Assembly: GCA_017649565.1 (NCBI GenBank)
Contig: JAGCGO010000091.1
Span: forward strand, 1 to 64,000
Origin: Fibrobacter sp.
GTDB lineage: Bacteria; Fibrobacterota; Fibrobacteria; Fibrobacterales; Fibrobacteraceae
Reading direction: 5' to 3'
Length of the DNA stretch: 64,000 nt
The notes beneath the pieces were generated by a model that saw only the letters and a list, made by a program, of their open reading frames with translations, searched no databases and had not been told where the DNA came from. Shown here piece by piece: positions 17,097-27,523 of this stretch (position 1 is its first letter; each line of letters opens with the position of its first letter). Both the position numbers and the translations under genes were made by a program.

Positions 17097-17858
17097 ATGA
17101 AACACTATCTTACATATCTTTTGCTGGCCATTTTCGCGACATCGGCTTTCGCGGCAAATGAAACGTGCCCGGGAATTGAATCCGGGACGAAGGCCTACAA
17201 CGAAGGCGAATTCGAAAGGGCCATCGACGAATGGCAGACCTGCATCGACAACGGCTACCAGAACGCGGACCTTTCCTACAACCTGGGCAACGCCTACTTC
17301 CGTAACGGGCAACTCGGGCTGGCCATCTACAACTACAAGGTCGCTCTCAAGCTGCGTCCCAACGACGACGACTTCAAGCACAACCTGGAATACGCCCAGG
17401 CCATGACCAAGGACAAGGTGGACGACGAGGAAGAGAACCCGATCCTTTCCGCGCTGTACAAAGCGCACCACGCGATGTCGCTCAAGGCCCAGCTGTTCAC
17501 GCTGCTCGCATTGTTCTGGATTATCGCGCTCGTCTGCGTCCTACGAATCATCGTTCACGGCGACCGCGCCAAGAACGCTTGCACGGGCGCCGTGTTCGCC
17601 GTGACTGTCATATTCGGCATCATTGGCACCAGCGCCGCCTACAAGGTGTTCGTCGCGGAAACGGAAATCACGGGAGTCGTCACGGCGAAGGACGCAGACA
17701 TCACCAGCGCCCCGAACGACCGTTCACAGACCCTCAATACACTTTCCGAAGGTACAAGCTTCGAAGTGCTCTCGGAGCAGGGCAACTTTGTAGAGATACG
17801 ACTGGGAGATGCCATCCGCGGATTCGTAAAGAAATCCAACGTCGGTATCGTCAGGTAG
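17097..17858 (+). CDS. batE: BatE-like TPR/SH3 membrane protein
   Basis: 253 residues from the ATG at 17097, which gives a clean signal peptide (MKHYLTYLLLAIFATSAFA). TPR helices cover about 30-105 (GTKAYNEGEFERAIDEW, LSYNLGNAYFRNGQLGLAIYNYKVAL), then two transmembrane helices (about 128-150 and 160-185) and a C-terminal bacterial SH3-like domain (VVTAKDADITSAPNDRSQ, FVKKSNVGIV). TPR followed by SH3 is the BatE layout. It starts 28 bases after the batD stop, so the two genes form one operon. Confidence 0.85.
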   Translation: MKHYLTYLLLAIFATSAFAANETCPGIESGTKAYNEGEFERAIDEWQTCIDNGYQNADLSYNLGNAYFRNGQLGLAIYNYKVALKLRPNDDDFKHNLEYAQAMTKDKVDDEEENPILSALYKAHHAMSLKAQLFTLLALFWIIALVCVLRIIVHGDRAKNACTGAVFAVTVIFGIIGTSAAYKVFVAETEITGVVTAKDADITSAPNDRSQTLNTLSEGTSFEVLSEQGNFVEIRLGDAIRGFVKKSNVGIVR

Positions 17859-17875
17859 TCATTTAGGATAAACTT

Positions 17876-19753
17876 TTATCCGCGGATGCGCAGCTTCGTT
17901 TCGAACTTCACATCGCCGAAACATTCAATCTTTGCATAAAGGAACTTTGCCGGGGTCTTCTTGGCAAAATGTTCTGAGTACCAGCCATCTTCGCGGATAG
18001 CGTAGGACAGTTTCTTGTCCAGCTCGACCGTCACGCGGCGACAACCCGAAACCAGGACTTCAGCCGTCGATCCGTGCAGTTCCACAGATGCATCCGGATG
18101 CAGGTGGAAGGGAATTTCCAGGGAAACAGGATGCGCACACTGCAGGGAATCCGTGATGACGAACTCGTCCTTGTCGCGGTCGTACTTGACCTGGCGCGTA
18201 TGCGTCACGCCCTCGGAGGCGTAGCCGTCATGCGAAGCGGTGACTTCGCCCGCGGCCTCGTCGCTAGAAACGGTGTTCACCCTGTAATGGTTCAGCCACA
18301 TTGTCGGGCCGGCCTGCTCCGCCTGGTTCTTGCCGTTCACGCAGACCGTATTGTGGGCAATCGTGCCCACGAAGTAGCGACGCAAATCCGCATGCGTATG
18401 GTCGGAGAATGAACCCGGGTCGACAAAGACAGGATGCCCGTCGACATGCAGCACGAACGAAAGCGCGTCGGCATGGCCATGCGCAGCGACACTCAGGTAG
18501 CCCAGCGGCGCCGCATCGAAATGCAGGAATGTCTCGCGGGGAGTCCCGTCGGGAGTGGCCGCAGGGACAGCCTTCTTAAAGATGAAATGGCCACTCTGCA
18601 CAAAGAACGTGTTTCCATCCTGGACCGGGGCACACGGGAGCGACTCGAATTTTTTCCTGCCCTCGGTGCCGAACAGGACGGTATTCTTGTCGTCCCAGAC
18701 AAGCCCTTCCCGCTTGAACGCGGAGTCCTCGAAATATGTCGCGAACGAGATCAGCAGAGACTTGAAGTTGTTGAAATGTCCATCAATATCTGTCCGCAGA
18801 ACGTACTCGTCGTCGATATCGCCGTACATCGGATTGTTGAACTGACAATCCAGGAAAGCGTTCATGTAGCGCGCCATGGCGTACAGGCGGTCGTTGTAGG
18901 TTTGGGAGAACTCTATCCCGGCACTCCTGCCCACGATAGCCGCAATCAGGAACAGTTCCCCTACGAACTGCACATATTCCGCAGATTCCTCGCGGTTCAC
19001 GCCTTCCGACGTGTTCTGCCTGAGAATTTCGCGTTCCAGACCGCTGACTGCATATTTCTGGCGAGACGACCAATGCGGAATCTTCCATGCCACGGTAGCC
19101 AGGAAAAGGCCCACGTACTCGACAACCAGCTGGCTGTTTGCCGAGGAATAGAGCGACGGGTGGAGATAAGAGTATTCCGCATGTTCGCAGACAATCGGCA
19201 TCCACACGTCGCCGATAAATTCGTCAATGGCACTGTCGCGCTTGCGCAAATCATCCACGTCGAGCACGTGCCAGCAGAGATACCAGCAGATCAGGCGCAA
19301 GTTCACCTCGATATTGCTGAACCAGTTCACGCCGAGCATGTAGGGGTTCGTCTCCCTCCAGGTGGCGAGATAATGGCAGAACAGCACAAGGTACTTTAGC
19401 TCCTTGCTTGTCTCGTATGCAAGCGCGAAGTGCAGCAGGAACTGCATGCGGTTCACTTCCCACACGTACTTCACGTTGCCGTTGCGGCCACTAAAAACGT
19501 CTATGTCGTTAGCGAAAACCGAGGGGAACCGCTTACCCGTCGAGATGTCCAGATGCCAGTCGATCTCCTTGAAGATGTCGACATGGGAATCAAAAATCGG
19601 ATAGGGCAAGTGGGCATCGGGCGTATCGATAATGCCACAATCGGGAATCGGGAGACTCACACCGAAATCGTCTTCCGCAAGCCTGTCAAAGAAACGGTTC
19701 CGGACAAACTGGCGGACACGATATAGAAACTCCCCGGCCGAAACGCTATGCAT
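17876..19753 (-). CDS. Heparinase II/III family protein
   Basis: 625 residues. The N-terminal half is an alpha/alpha-toroid (WEVNRMQFLLHFALAYETSKE, NWFSNIEVNLRLICWYLCW, SANSQLVVEYVGLFLATVAW, REESAEYVQFVGELFLIAA). The C-terminal half is the heparinase II/III beta-sandwich (YLSVAAHGHADALSFVLHVDGHPVFVDPGSFSD, IAHNTVCVNGKNQ). Family enzymes are polysaccharide lyases acting on uronate polymers. The AHGHAD metal/catalytic region and Tyr/His candidates are intact. There is no signal peptide, so it may act in the cytosol, possibly on capsule or exopolysaccharide fragments as in the gene context of similar proteins in surface-polysaccharide loci. The true substrate is unknown. Confidence 0.85.
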   Translation of the reverse strand: MHSVSAGEFLYRVRQFVRNRFFDRLAEDDFGVSLPIPDCGIIDTPDAHLPYPIFDSHVDIFKEIDWHLDISTGKRFPSVFANDIDVFSGRNGNVKYVWEVNRMQFLLHFALAYETSKELKYLVLFCHYLATWRETNPYMLGVNWFSNIEVNLRLICWYLCWHVLDVDDLRKRDSAIDEFIGDVWMPIVCEHAEYSYLHPSLYSSANSQLVVEYVGLFLATVAWKIPHWSSRQKYAVSGLEREILRQNTSEGVNREESAEYVQFVGELFLIAAIVGRSAGIEFSQTYNDRLYAMARYMNAFLDCQFNNPMYGDIDDEYVLRTDIDGHFNNFKSLLISFATYFEDSAFKREGLVWDDKNTVLFGTEGRKKFESLPCAPVQDGNTFFVQSGHFIFKKAVPAATPDGTPRETFLHFDAAPLGYLSVAAHGHADALSFVLHVDGHPVFVDPGSFSDHTHADLRRYFVGTIAHNTVCVNGKNQAEQAGPTMWLNHYRVNTVSSDEAAGEVTASHDGYASEGVTHTRQVKYDRDKDEFVITDSLQCAHPVSLEIPFHLHPDASVELHGSTAEVLVSGCRRVTVELDKKLSYAIREDGWYSEHFAKKTPAKFLYAKIECFGDVKFETKLRIRG

Positions 19754-19856
19754 TTTTAGATTCTCCTTCGCTAAGACGTCGCTTTATAATTATAGGATTT
19801 TTTTACAGAAAAAACGGTCTTTTTCTGTACAACATCAGAAATATGGACGTCTAGAA

Positions 19857-22800
19857 TTAGTTGAACCTGAGCATCAACGCGATTTCAAACTGCAGGATCT
19901 GGCGGAGATGAGCGGTTTCGTCATCCAGTTTCTCGTGAATTTGCCTATACTCGATATAGGAACTCATCGAGGCAATCTTGTTGAACTGGTAACCGGCACT
20001 CGGGCGGATAAACCATTCATGCGTACGGGAAGGCACAGTACGGTCCGTCTTCGAAAGCTTCGGCTTGTACGCCACAGGCTCCCAGTCATCGAATTTCCAC
20101 GACCTGAAGACGCCGTCGGTACCGCTGTCCTCGTTCCACATGTCGTAACCCGGATCATGATCGTACTGCTTGCGGATGCTCTTCTTGTAGTCGTAACCGG
20201 CAGTGAGCTTCAAGTCGATATCGTTTTCCAACTTGAAATACCACTTCCACAGCTGGAAACCGCGCTTCGTCTTGAGCGGATAGGAAACCGAGAAGTCGTC
20301 ACCCACGTTGATGTCGAAGTCGTTATACAGCGAAGTGTGGATCCACGGGGTTTCCCAGAAGTACTTCGACGTGTCGATACCGTGTGCGGAAGAGTCCGGC
20401 CAGCTCGTGATTCCGATGACTTCTTCCTTGGGCCTGCGGTCCACATCCTGGATTCTCAGGCGGACGGCATTTTCTATACGGATATTCTTCTGCGTGAGGA
20501 AACTCAGGCGGATAAGCGGGTTGAAGTTCCATTCCGTGCTCCAGGAATCTTCGGCGCTCTGGAACGGGCGGACCGTGGTGATGTAGGTGTAGTCGAGGCG
20601 GCTGTTCGCCGAAACGCTACGGAAGCCGTTCAGGAACGAAATCCTCTGCGAGAAGTTCGGCACGTTGATGCCGATACCAATCTTCGGCCAGACGGTCGTC
20701 GTGTCGAGATACAGCGGATATTCACGCGACTGCGCGAAATCTTCCTTCCACTGCAGATCGCCATTCACGCCGATATCCCAGAAGGGCAGCGTGATGCCGG
20801 TTCCCGTCTGGAACGCGCGGGAGACCGAGTGACGGAAACTTCCCTGGTACACAAGCGTATCGACATGGCGGTTGCGGTATTCCGCGAAGTCCCTGAAATC
20901 GTCGCGATGGTCAAGACCCATGTCGCCGGACACGATATTCCACAAGCCGCGGTTGCGGTAGCCGTTGCCGATACCGAGACCGTAGAGATAGTACTGGAAC
21001 GGTGTCACCTTCTGTTCTTCGTACAACTGGGCAAGCGTAAAGTTCTCGCCGACCGTGTTGGTCGTCGCATTCCACCCGAACCGGATTTCACGCCAGCGGA
21101 TCTTGTCCATGCCGCGGGCAACCACGTTCTCCCTGCCGAAGGACCTCACGAAATCGAGAATCTTGAATGTCGGGTTGAAATCGAAACGGTTTGTCTGGGA
21201 AATGGTCCAGTAATTCTTCTCGACATTGGTTTCGTCATAGATGCTGTAGTTGTCCGGAATCGTCTTCAACTGGCTGAAGTCCGAAGAGAACGACGTCGTG
21301 AACGGAATGAACGGAATAATCGCCGGGTTGAAGTTCACACGGAACTGCTGCGTCCTGGAACGTTCGTTACGCAGGATGCCGTAGGACTTGCCGTATTCCC
21401 TCGAGCCCACGCTGTCGACCTTGTAGAACGACGTGGTATCGTAGCGGATCACATAGCTGTCCGGGTTCTGCAAGTCGATCGCCATGGGCTTTCCGTCGGC
21501 ATCCACCTGCGGGATGGTGTCGTAAGGGATAATGACCGTACTGTCCCTAGAGATGTAAACCTTGCGGTCCGTATGGTCGTAATCGAAGACCACGTCGCTT
21601 GCGAACAGGCCGCCATCATCCGGAGAGAAGAAGTTCTCCTTGACGAACGCCTCGCGGTCGCCACCACCAAACATGTCGCGCTTGACATTGATGCTGTAAG
21701 TCGTCGACAAGAAGTTGAAGATGTTCCAGCGCATGTTCAACTTGTGGGACAAGTCTGTCGTGTAGGTCACTACCTTGTCTACCTGCGGTTCCACGAAATC
21801 GGGATCGCGGTCCTGGTCCACATAGCGGATATAGCTCAAGTCGAACAGCGTGAGGTCGAATGTCTGCGGCCACGGTTCGAATTCGATCTTCGAGAAGTCG
21901 GACGCCCAGCCGTAACGGGCAAGGCCACCGAACGGAGTCAGCTTGAACATGCTGAACGTACCCAGCTTGTACTCGATGGTCGTGTGGTAAGAGTAGGTCG
22001 AGTCAGCGCTCGTCGTTGCGCGGCCCTCGGATTCGCGGTAAGAATAGCTCCATGCCGGACGTTCCAAGAGCACCTGCGAAAGCACTTCGGCCAGGGCGGA
22101 TTCGTCAGCCTTGTAGTCCTTGCTATAGCTTAAGCCCAACGTCTTGTCGCGGGTGTACGATTCATAACCCTTGGACTTGCCTTCGTCGCGGAGTTCCTGC
22201 TCCTTCTTGTTCGAAGTCACGCTCAAGTCGTTCTTGAACATATCGCCCGTAATGTCGGAGAAGCTGCTCTTCTCAAGAATCATGTCGTCCGTCGGTTTCA
22301 TGTACGGACGCTTCGTAGAACTGGCGTAGCCCAAGCTCAACGGGATGTGGAAGCCCATACTGTCGCTCAGGAACTTGTTCAGCGCAAAGTTAATATCGCC
22401 GGAAACGTCGAGCTGAGTTGCCGCCTCGGAAAGCTTGGGCTTGGGTGAACCACCGGAAGTGGAGAGCGTCGCGAAGTCACCGTCCTGGTAGCGCACCGCA
22501 CCAGAAACAGAGATGAAGTCCGCGAAGTCGACCTGGCCACCGACACGTGCGGCATAGCCCCATTCCGTATCCATGTCGGAAAGGCGGAGATCGTTGATCC
22601 AGAATTCACCTTCGAGGTCTTCGGGCGAAGCGCTGGAGTCGGCAATAATGACAAAGCGGATCCAGTCGATGTTCGTAATGGAGGGATTACCCACCAAGCG
22701 CAGGCGTTCTTCACGTTCGCCGTCGAGTTCCTTCACGACCGGTTCAAGGAAGGGCGGACGGCGGCCGCGCTTCAACTGCGAGAAGTCCATGATGTTCATG

Positions 22801-25800
22801 GAGAACGCGTTATCAAGCCAGTTTCTCTCGTGGCAATCCTGCGGACGGTCCGGACAGGGATTTTCCAGATCGGCCGGGCGGAAGCTCCATTCGTAGTAGT
22901 CGCTAGAACCTTCGAGCGAGCCTTCACCGAACTGCAAGGCAAATCTTACGGGCACCGAGGTCGCATCCGCCACCTTGTTCTCGTAATGGATTTCCATCTT
23001 GATGGACTTGTACATGGAGAAGTCTTTGCGGTCCGTCTCGAAAATACGGGTCACGCCCACTTCCTGTCCAGGTTTCATCTTCTGGTACTCAAGCCTAAGC
23101 GCAGTCTCCTTCAGCGGGGCGTTCGTGTCGGTATCGCGTTCCGTCTTGATATTGGGAGACTTGAAATAGGTATTGGAATTTTCGCGGTTGTTAAGGGTTG
23201 TCACCTTAAGGTAGCTCGTGTCGCGAGAATCCACCGTCCCGGAAACCATCGTCTCGACGCCGTTCACTTCCACCACCTGCGAATTCTCGGAAGTCGTCGT
23301 CACGTAGCGGTCGGCAACCGTCGTTTCTTCCCAAGCGTTGCCCATGACGCCCAAGCTCACGATCTGCACCTTGGACTCGGCGACACCGGGATTCAGGTTT
23401 CCAAGCCAGACACGGGTGAACTGAGCGCTAGAAAGGATGCTCTGGTAACTGCCGCCCACCGGAGATACAATAGTATCGTACTGGCTCAGCGGAATGCGCC
23501 ACCTGCGCCAGCCGTTCCTGAGGGTCTCCATGATGGGAGAAGTCGTATCCGAAAGGTCTATGCGATAACGGACGAAACTGTTGTCCTTATCCAAGGAACC
23601 GTTGCGGTTGATATCTTCGGTATCGTACTTGCGCTCGCCGGAGTTATCTTCCGTACCGTTGATATATATCGGAGGATCGCTGTCGTCGTCGTATTTATCG
23701 GAATAGTCGTCGCGGGCAATGTCCACGGTCGAAGCGTCGACATCGTTCGACTTGAGGTCGCAATCGTTGGCCCCACGGCAAATCCACACAGACACGGAGT
23801 CCGCTTCTTCGGAACCGGAGACACCGTCGATACCCTTGTCATGGAGAGGCGTCGTCGTTCCCAAGTCGTTTTCACCGTCGTAATACCCGTTCGGCGCACG
23901 ACCATTGATCGAAATGTCTTCACTAATAAGACCCAGGTCAATGTAGATGGAACCCACGTTACCGCGGGCAACAATCTCGATATACTTCATGTCGCTCAGG
24001 TCCTGGTAGTACGAACTGTTCGGACGCATGATACCACCCCAGGAATTGCCCATGAGGTTGTCGTTCGCACGCAGGGTCATCTTGAGCACGGTCAGGTGCT
24101 GGTTGTCGACATCGGAGTTGCCTACATTCGGATAGATGTACTTGTAAAGCTCGGTACTGTTGCTATGCCAAATGAACTCGCCCTTGTGACGGTAGTCCTG
24201 GCTTGCAATATAGGTCTGGGTCCCTTCAACGCCACCCGGAGGAGACGCCGGATACCAGGAGAGCCTGGACAGCGGGTACATGAGGCCAGTCGCCGTCGCT
24301 TCGAAATCCTCGACCAAGGCGTCATTGGATTCGCTCGTATTGGCATTGTGACGGCTGCTCGCGAATTCGGCCTCGAATCTCCAGTTGGACACGGCCTGCG
24401 TCTCGATCAGCGGGATCATGTTGACAAGCGTCGTAAGCGCGGAGACGGTGTCCTGCAGGCGGAGGTTCATGCCCCAGAGGAAGCTATGGTACGGTTCGTT
24501 GCCAAGCGTCGGGGTCCTGGCCGTCGTGCTCTGGCTCTTGTACAGCGCGGTAATGCCGAACACGGAACCATTGCCGAACCCGTAACGTTCCAAAGGCAAC
24601 TCGGCACGGGCACCCAGCAATAGCTTGTTGTCTATCTCGAACAGGGGCTCGCACTCGAACGTCACCTTGATTTCCTTGTTGGGGTCCAAGGCTCGCTCGC
24701 TCAAAAGTTCAATTTGGCCCAGCTCGTAGTTGACCTCGTAGTCCACGTCACGGACAAGTACGGTAGAACCGGCGGTAAGCTTTTCGGAACCCGGAGAGAT
24801 ATCCATACAGGAACCCGCGCTCACGGAGTAGCTGGAATTGGGGTCGCGAACGCTGATCGTGGAATTACGGCGCTTGCCGACAGACTCGAAGTAGAACCTG
24901 CTGGCGTAGCGGTTCAGGTTATAGACCGGGAGCGTGTAAAGCTGGGACATCGCCGCCGAAGTATCCAGGTCACGCAACGGTTCCAAGCAGTTTTCCGCAG
25001 CGCGCTTTTCCGGATTCGAGTACTTCTTGTCGATATAGTAGGAGACGGGCTTACAGGGGAGCCACATTTCGCCGGTATAGCTACCCGTACCGTCTTTCTT
25101 GAAAATCGTAGCATCGTTGACCAAGGGAGCGCCGGAAATCGAATCGGCAACGCCCAACTGCTTCAGGAAGGAGTTCGTCACGCCGGCCTTGTTCTTCATG
25201 CGCAGGACGAAGTTGCTCGAGCTTGCGTCGGAAATGCCGATAGAATACACGTTCCTGAGCATGAGCTTGTCAATATCCGTCAGTTCCGAAAGCGTAGCGT
25301 CCCACTGGACAAGGACAAGTTCATCGCCATTGCGGACACCACGCCCCTTACGTGCAGTACTGTCGGAATTCCAGCTCGCGGCAATCACCGTATTGCGGTT
25401 CGCCCCGGAAATCTTCAGGATACCCGTCTTGTTATCGAAGTCGTAATCCTCCTTGGGGATGGCCATCATGCGGGTCACTTCCTTCGTGATCTTCTTGCCA
25501 TCGGGAGTTATGTAAACGAGCTTCATGTCTTCAAAGACATCGTTGCTTTTATCGACCTTCGTCGTGATGCGCTTGTAAAGCTTCAGGTCATCGGCCTTGA
25601 AATAAGGAGGGGCTCCTCCCAGGATCACGTTCTTGATGTAGTTCTTTCTCGCATTGTAGGTCAAGAAGTAGTACCGGTAGGAGACGAACTGCTTGTCGAG
25701 CACCTGGAATTCCGTAGTGGACTCGCTAGCGTTGATGGAGTATTCTTCCTGGCTTCCACCATCCTGAGAAGCAATCGTCGTGAGGCGCCAGTCGCCCAGT

Positions 25801-26729
25801 TTCCAGTCGGCCTTGATACCGAAAAGGCCCTGGTGCTGTTCGGAGTAACCGGTCAGTTCAGTACCCGAAAGAGTCAGGGAGGTCGTACCGGCTTCCACGC
25901 GCTGCAAGATATAGTCCTCGAACTCGTCCTTGTACGATTCCTCGTAGACCACGCGGACCTGGTTCTTGACCCCGAGGCCGCTTTCGACATTATTGATTTC
26001 GACCGTGATATAAGGACCGATTTTGCCCTTCACCATGAAACTCGGGTCGTACGAGAGCGACGGGGACGGCCAGAGGCTCGTATTGTCGCTACCCGGGGCG
26101 TCGTCCTTCTCGCCATAGCCCTTGAGACGGATGTCCATCGTACCCTGCAGCATGAGTTTCGGCTTGTCGAGACCGAAGTCCCTCATCCACGCAGGCATGT
26201 TCACCGGGATGGTAATGTCAAAAACGGAACCGGTCTCCGGGGCCTCGTAGCCTTCGTTCGCCTGGCCGACAAGGCCGTTCAGCCACAGGCGCCTGCGGCC
26301 CACGTCGTACATGTCGGAAACGTAGTCCGCCAGTTCGGGATAGTGCGCCGTCCAAAGTGTCGTCGTGTCGCGGGAAACGCCGTTCACGCGCTTCTCGCTC
26401 ACGTCGAGTTCACGGGTGGCAATGTCGATATCGTGGCTGAATACACGGCCCTTGCTCGTGTTCATCAGGCCCGGGTTTGCCCCGACACCGTTAAAGGGCA
26501 GAAGGTTGTCGAGCGGAGCCGCCGACGGAGGAAGCGCGATGTAGTTGAGGGTCGGTTGCCATTCCGTCTCGGCCGGATCCGGCTGGGATCCCGTGGAATC
26601 CGCATCAGAAGACTGCGCCTCGGACGCGGACGTCGCCTGAGCAAAGGCGAAACCCACCGCGATAAGCGCACCAGCAAGGCCATTCAAGAAAGCCCTATGT
26701 AACCGTCTTCTAAAAATCAACAACCTCAA
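19857..26729 (-). CDS. sprA: SprA/Sov-like outer-membrane translocon of the type IX secretion system
   Basis: 2290 residues, close to the usual SprA size of about 2400. SprA forms the very large beta-barrel through which T9SS cargo leaves the outer membrane. Family-like segments include FEDYILQRVEAGTTSLTLSG, GLFGIKADWKLGDWRLT, FLTYNARKNYIKNVILGG and long alternating beta-strand regions ending in LRFN, with a terminal aromatic residue near the end. A signal-peptide-like start is visible (RRRLHRAFLNGLAGALIAVGFAFAQA), but there is no in-frame ATG. TTG codons at 26729, 26723 or 26720 are the candidate starts. Other T9SS genes are not in the window. Confidence 0.88.
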   Translation of the reverse strand: MRLLIFRRRLHRAFLNGLAGALIAVGFAFAQATSASEAQSSDADSTGSQPDPAETEWQPTLNYIALPPSAAPLDNLLPFNGVGANPGLMNTSKGRVFSHDIDIATRELDVSEKRVNGVSRDTTTLWTAHYPELADYVSDMYDVGRRRLWLNGLVGQANEGYEAPETGSVFDITIPVNMPAWMRDFGLDKPKLMLQGTMDIRLKGYGEKDDAPGSDNTSLWPSPSLSYDPSFMVKGKIGPYITVEINNVESGLGVKNQVRVVYEESYKDEFEDYILQRVEAGTTSLTLSGTELTGYSEQHQGLFGIKADWKLGDWRLTTIASQDGGSQEEYSINASESTTEFQVLDKQFVSYRYYFLTYNARKNYIKNVILGGAPPYFKADDLKLYKRITTKVDKSNDVFEDMKLVYITPDGKKITKEVTRMMAIPKEDYDFDNKTGILKISGANRNTVIAASWNSDSTARKGRGVRNGDELVLVQWDATLSELTDIDKLMLRNVYSIGISDASSSNFVLRMKNKAGVTNSFLKQLGVADSISGAPLVNDATIFKKDGTGSYTGEMWLPCKPVSYYIDKKYSNPEKRAAENCLEPLRDLDTSAAMSQLYTLPVYNLNRYASRFYFESVGKRRNSTISVRDPNSSYSVSAGSCMDISPGSEKLTAGSTVLVRDVDYEVNYELGQIELLSERALDPNKEIKVTFECEPLFEIDNKLLLGARAELPLERYGFGNGSVFGITALYKSQSTTARTPTLGNEPYHSFLWGMNLRLQDTVSALTTLVNMIPLIETQAVSNWRFEAEFASSRHNANTSESNDALVEDFEATATGLMYPLSRLSWYPASPPGGVEGTQTYIASQDYRHKGEFIWHSNSTELYKYIYPNVGNSDVDNQHLTVLKMTLRANDNLMGNSWGGIMRPNSSYYQDLSDMKYIEIVARGNVGSIYIDLGLISEDISINGRAPNGYYDGENDLGTTTPLHDKGIDGVSGSEEADSVSVWICRGANDCDLKSNDVDASTVDIARDDYSDKYDDDSDPPIYINGTEDNSGERKYDTEDINRNGSLDKDNSFVRYRIDLSDTTSPIMETLRNGWRRWRIPLSQYDTIVSPVGGSYQSILSSAQFTRVWLGNLNPGVAESKVQIVSLGVMGNAWEETTVADRYVTTTSENSQVVEVNGVETMVSGTVDSRDTSYLKVTTLNNRENSNTYFKSPNIKTERDTDTNAPLKETALRLEYQKMKPGQEVGVTRIFETDRKDFSMYKSIKMEIHYENKVADATSVPVRFALQFGEGSLEGSSDYYEWSFRPADLENPCPDRPQDCHERNWLDNAFSMNIMDFSQLKRGRRPPFLEPVVKELDGEREERLRLVGNPSITNIDWIRFVIIADSSASPEDLEGEFWINDLRLSDMDTEWGYAARVGGQVDFADFISVSGAVRYQDGDFATLSTSGGSPKPKLSEAATQLDVSGDINFALNKFLSDSMGFHIPLSLGYASSTKRPYMKPTDDMILEKSSFSDITGDMFKNDLSVTSNKKEQELRDEGKSKGYESYTRDKTLGLSYSKDYKADESALAEVLSQVLLERPAWSYSYRESEGRATTSADSTYSYHTTIEYKLGTFSMFKLTPFGGLARYGWASDFSKIEFEPWPQTFDLTLFDLSYIRYVDQDRDPDFVEPQVDKVVTYTTDLSHKLNMRWNIFNFLSTTYSINVKRDMFGGGDREAFVKENFFSPDDGGLFASDVVFDYDHTDRKVYISRDSTVIIPYDTIPQVDADGKPMAIDLQNPDSYVIRYDTTSFYKVDSVGSREYGKSYGILRNERSRTQQFRVNFNPAIIPFIPFTTSFSSDFSQLKTIPDNYSIYDETNVEKNYWTISQTNRFDFNPTFKILDFVRSFGRENVVARGMDKIRWREIRFGWNATTNTVGENFTLAQLYEEQKVTPFQYYLYGLGIGNGYRNRGLWNIVSGDMGLDHRDDFRDFAEYRNRHVDTLVYQGSFRHSVSRAFQTGTGITLPFWDIGVNGDLQWKEDFAQSREYPLYLDTTTVWPKIGIGINVPNFSQRISFLNGFRSVSANSRLDYTYITTVRPFQSAEDSWSTEWNFNPLIRLSFLTQKNIRIENAVRLRIQDVDRRPKEEVIGITSWPDSSAHGIDTSKYFWETPWIHTSLYNDFDINVGDDFSVSYPLKTKRGFQLWKWYFKLENDIDLKLTAGYDYKKSIRKQYDHDPGYDMWNEDSGTDGVFRSWKFDDWEPVAYKPKLSKTDRTVPSRTHEWFIRPSAGYQFNKIASMSSYIEYRQIHEKLDDETAHLRQILQFEIALMLRFN

Positions 26730-26914
26730 AATACAGAATTAGGCGTTACAAAATCCACAATATGTGGCGCAAATTTAAAAAATTCAAGCAAATTACGGAC
26801 CTCACGCAAAAAAAAGTTCGCGTTTAGACCCATCCGCCGACGACAAGGGAAAAAAGTCGCAAACGGCAAGCCTGCAAGTTTACGCCATACATGGAAAAAC
26901 AAAGTAAAATATGG
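26730..26914. other. Region upstream of sprA
   Basis: AT-rich in its left half. It should hold the sprA promoter and any terminator of the upstream lipoprotein gene. I saw no clear hairpin with a T-tract and no short ORF with a good ribosome binding site. Confidence 0.35.
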
Positions 26915-27523
26915 CTAAGGTGCCGGCGGATCCTGCGGAGCCGGGGCGGCGACGGGCTGCGCCTGTTGGGGCTGCGCCGCGACAGGCTGAGCGCCCGGCT
27001 GTACGGGAACCATGACCGACTGACCCGACTGTGTCGGGACCACGACAGCCTGACCTGGCTGTATAGGAACCATGACGGCATTGCTTCCCTGCTGAACCGT
27101 GACCATGACAGGCTGGTTCTGCTGGACGACATAGGTGCCCTGCCTGTAAGCCACGGCCTGCGATGCAGCCTCGTTCATGCAAGCATTAAGGAGAGTGGGA
27201 TGCTTCCGGCCCACCAAGCAGGTGGTCTTGACCTCCTGGCCACGGGTAAACTTGGACTTGGCCACCAGATTGCCATTCAACGAATAATTGAAATTCCCAT
27301 GCATCATTCCCTGGACGCACCGACCAACGACATTAATCCGGTTGCCGTAAGAATCGTTGTAATACCACTGAGCATTCTTCATGTGCAGACCCATGCAGTT
27401 CGGAAGTCCCCGCATCGAATCTGGCGTCTGGTAGCGTTCATAACCGCTAGCACACGAAGTGAGGATGAACGGCGTTCCCATCAACACCGCTAACACCATA
27501 CAAATTCCAAAACCCTTTTTCAT
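26915..27523 (-). CDS. Small lipoprotein with a MORN-like centre and Pro/Val/Gln-rich tail
   Basis: 202 residues. The signal peptide ends in the lipobox LTSC (Cys about residue 24). The middle has a short MORN-like or antitoxin-toast-like strand pair (GNFNYSLNGNLVAKSKFTRG) and several Cys (NCMG, GRCV, TTCLV, NACM) that could form disulfides. The C-terminal third repeats PVMV, VQQGS, VPIQPGQAVV, VPTQSGQSV, VPVQPG and ends in an Ala/Pro/Gln tail, likely a flexible or surface-spanning region. An AGAGG ribosome binding site precedes the ATG. Family not recognised. Confidence 0.75.
   Translation of the reverse strand: MKKGFGICMVLAVLMGTPFILTSCASGYERYQTPDSMRGLPNCMGLHMKNAQWYYNDSYGNRINVVGRCVQGMMHGNFNYSLNGNLVAKSKFTRGQEVKTTCLVGRKHPTLLNACMNEAASQAVAYRQGTYVVQQNQPVMVTVQQGSNAVMVPIQPGQAVVVPTQSGQSVMVPVQPGAQPVAAQPQQAQPVAAPAPQDPPAP

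Noticed and set aside
17867..17882. GGATAA/TTATCC hairpin between batE and the heparinase gene
   Set aside because: A stem of six AT-rich pairs and no T-tract, so it is too weak to call a terminator.
19632..26702. Very long plus-strand ORFs (833, 597 and 662 codons) opposite sprA
   Set aside because: They mirror the codon bias of sprA on the other strand, are rich in Arg/Val/His/Leu and match no family I know.
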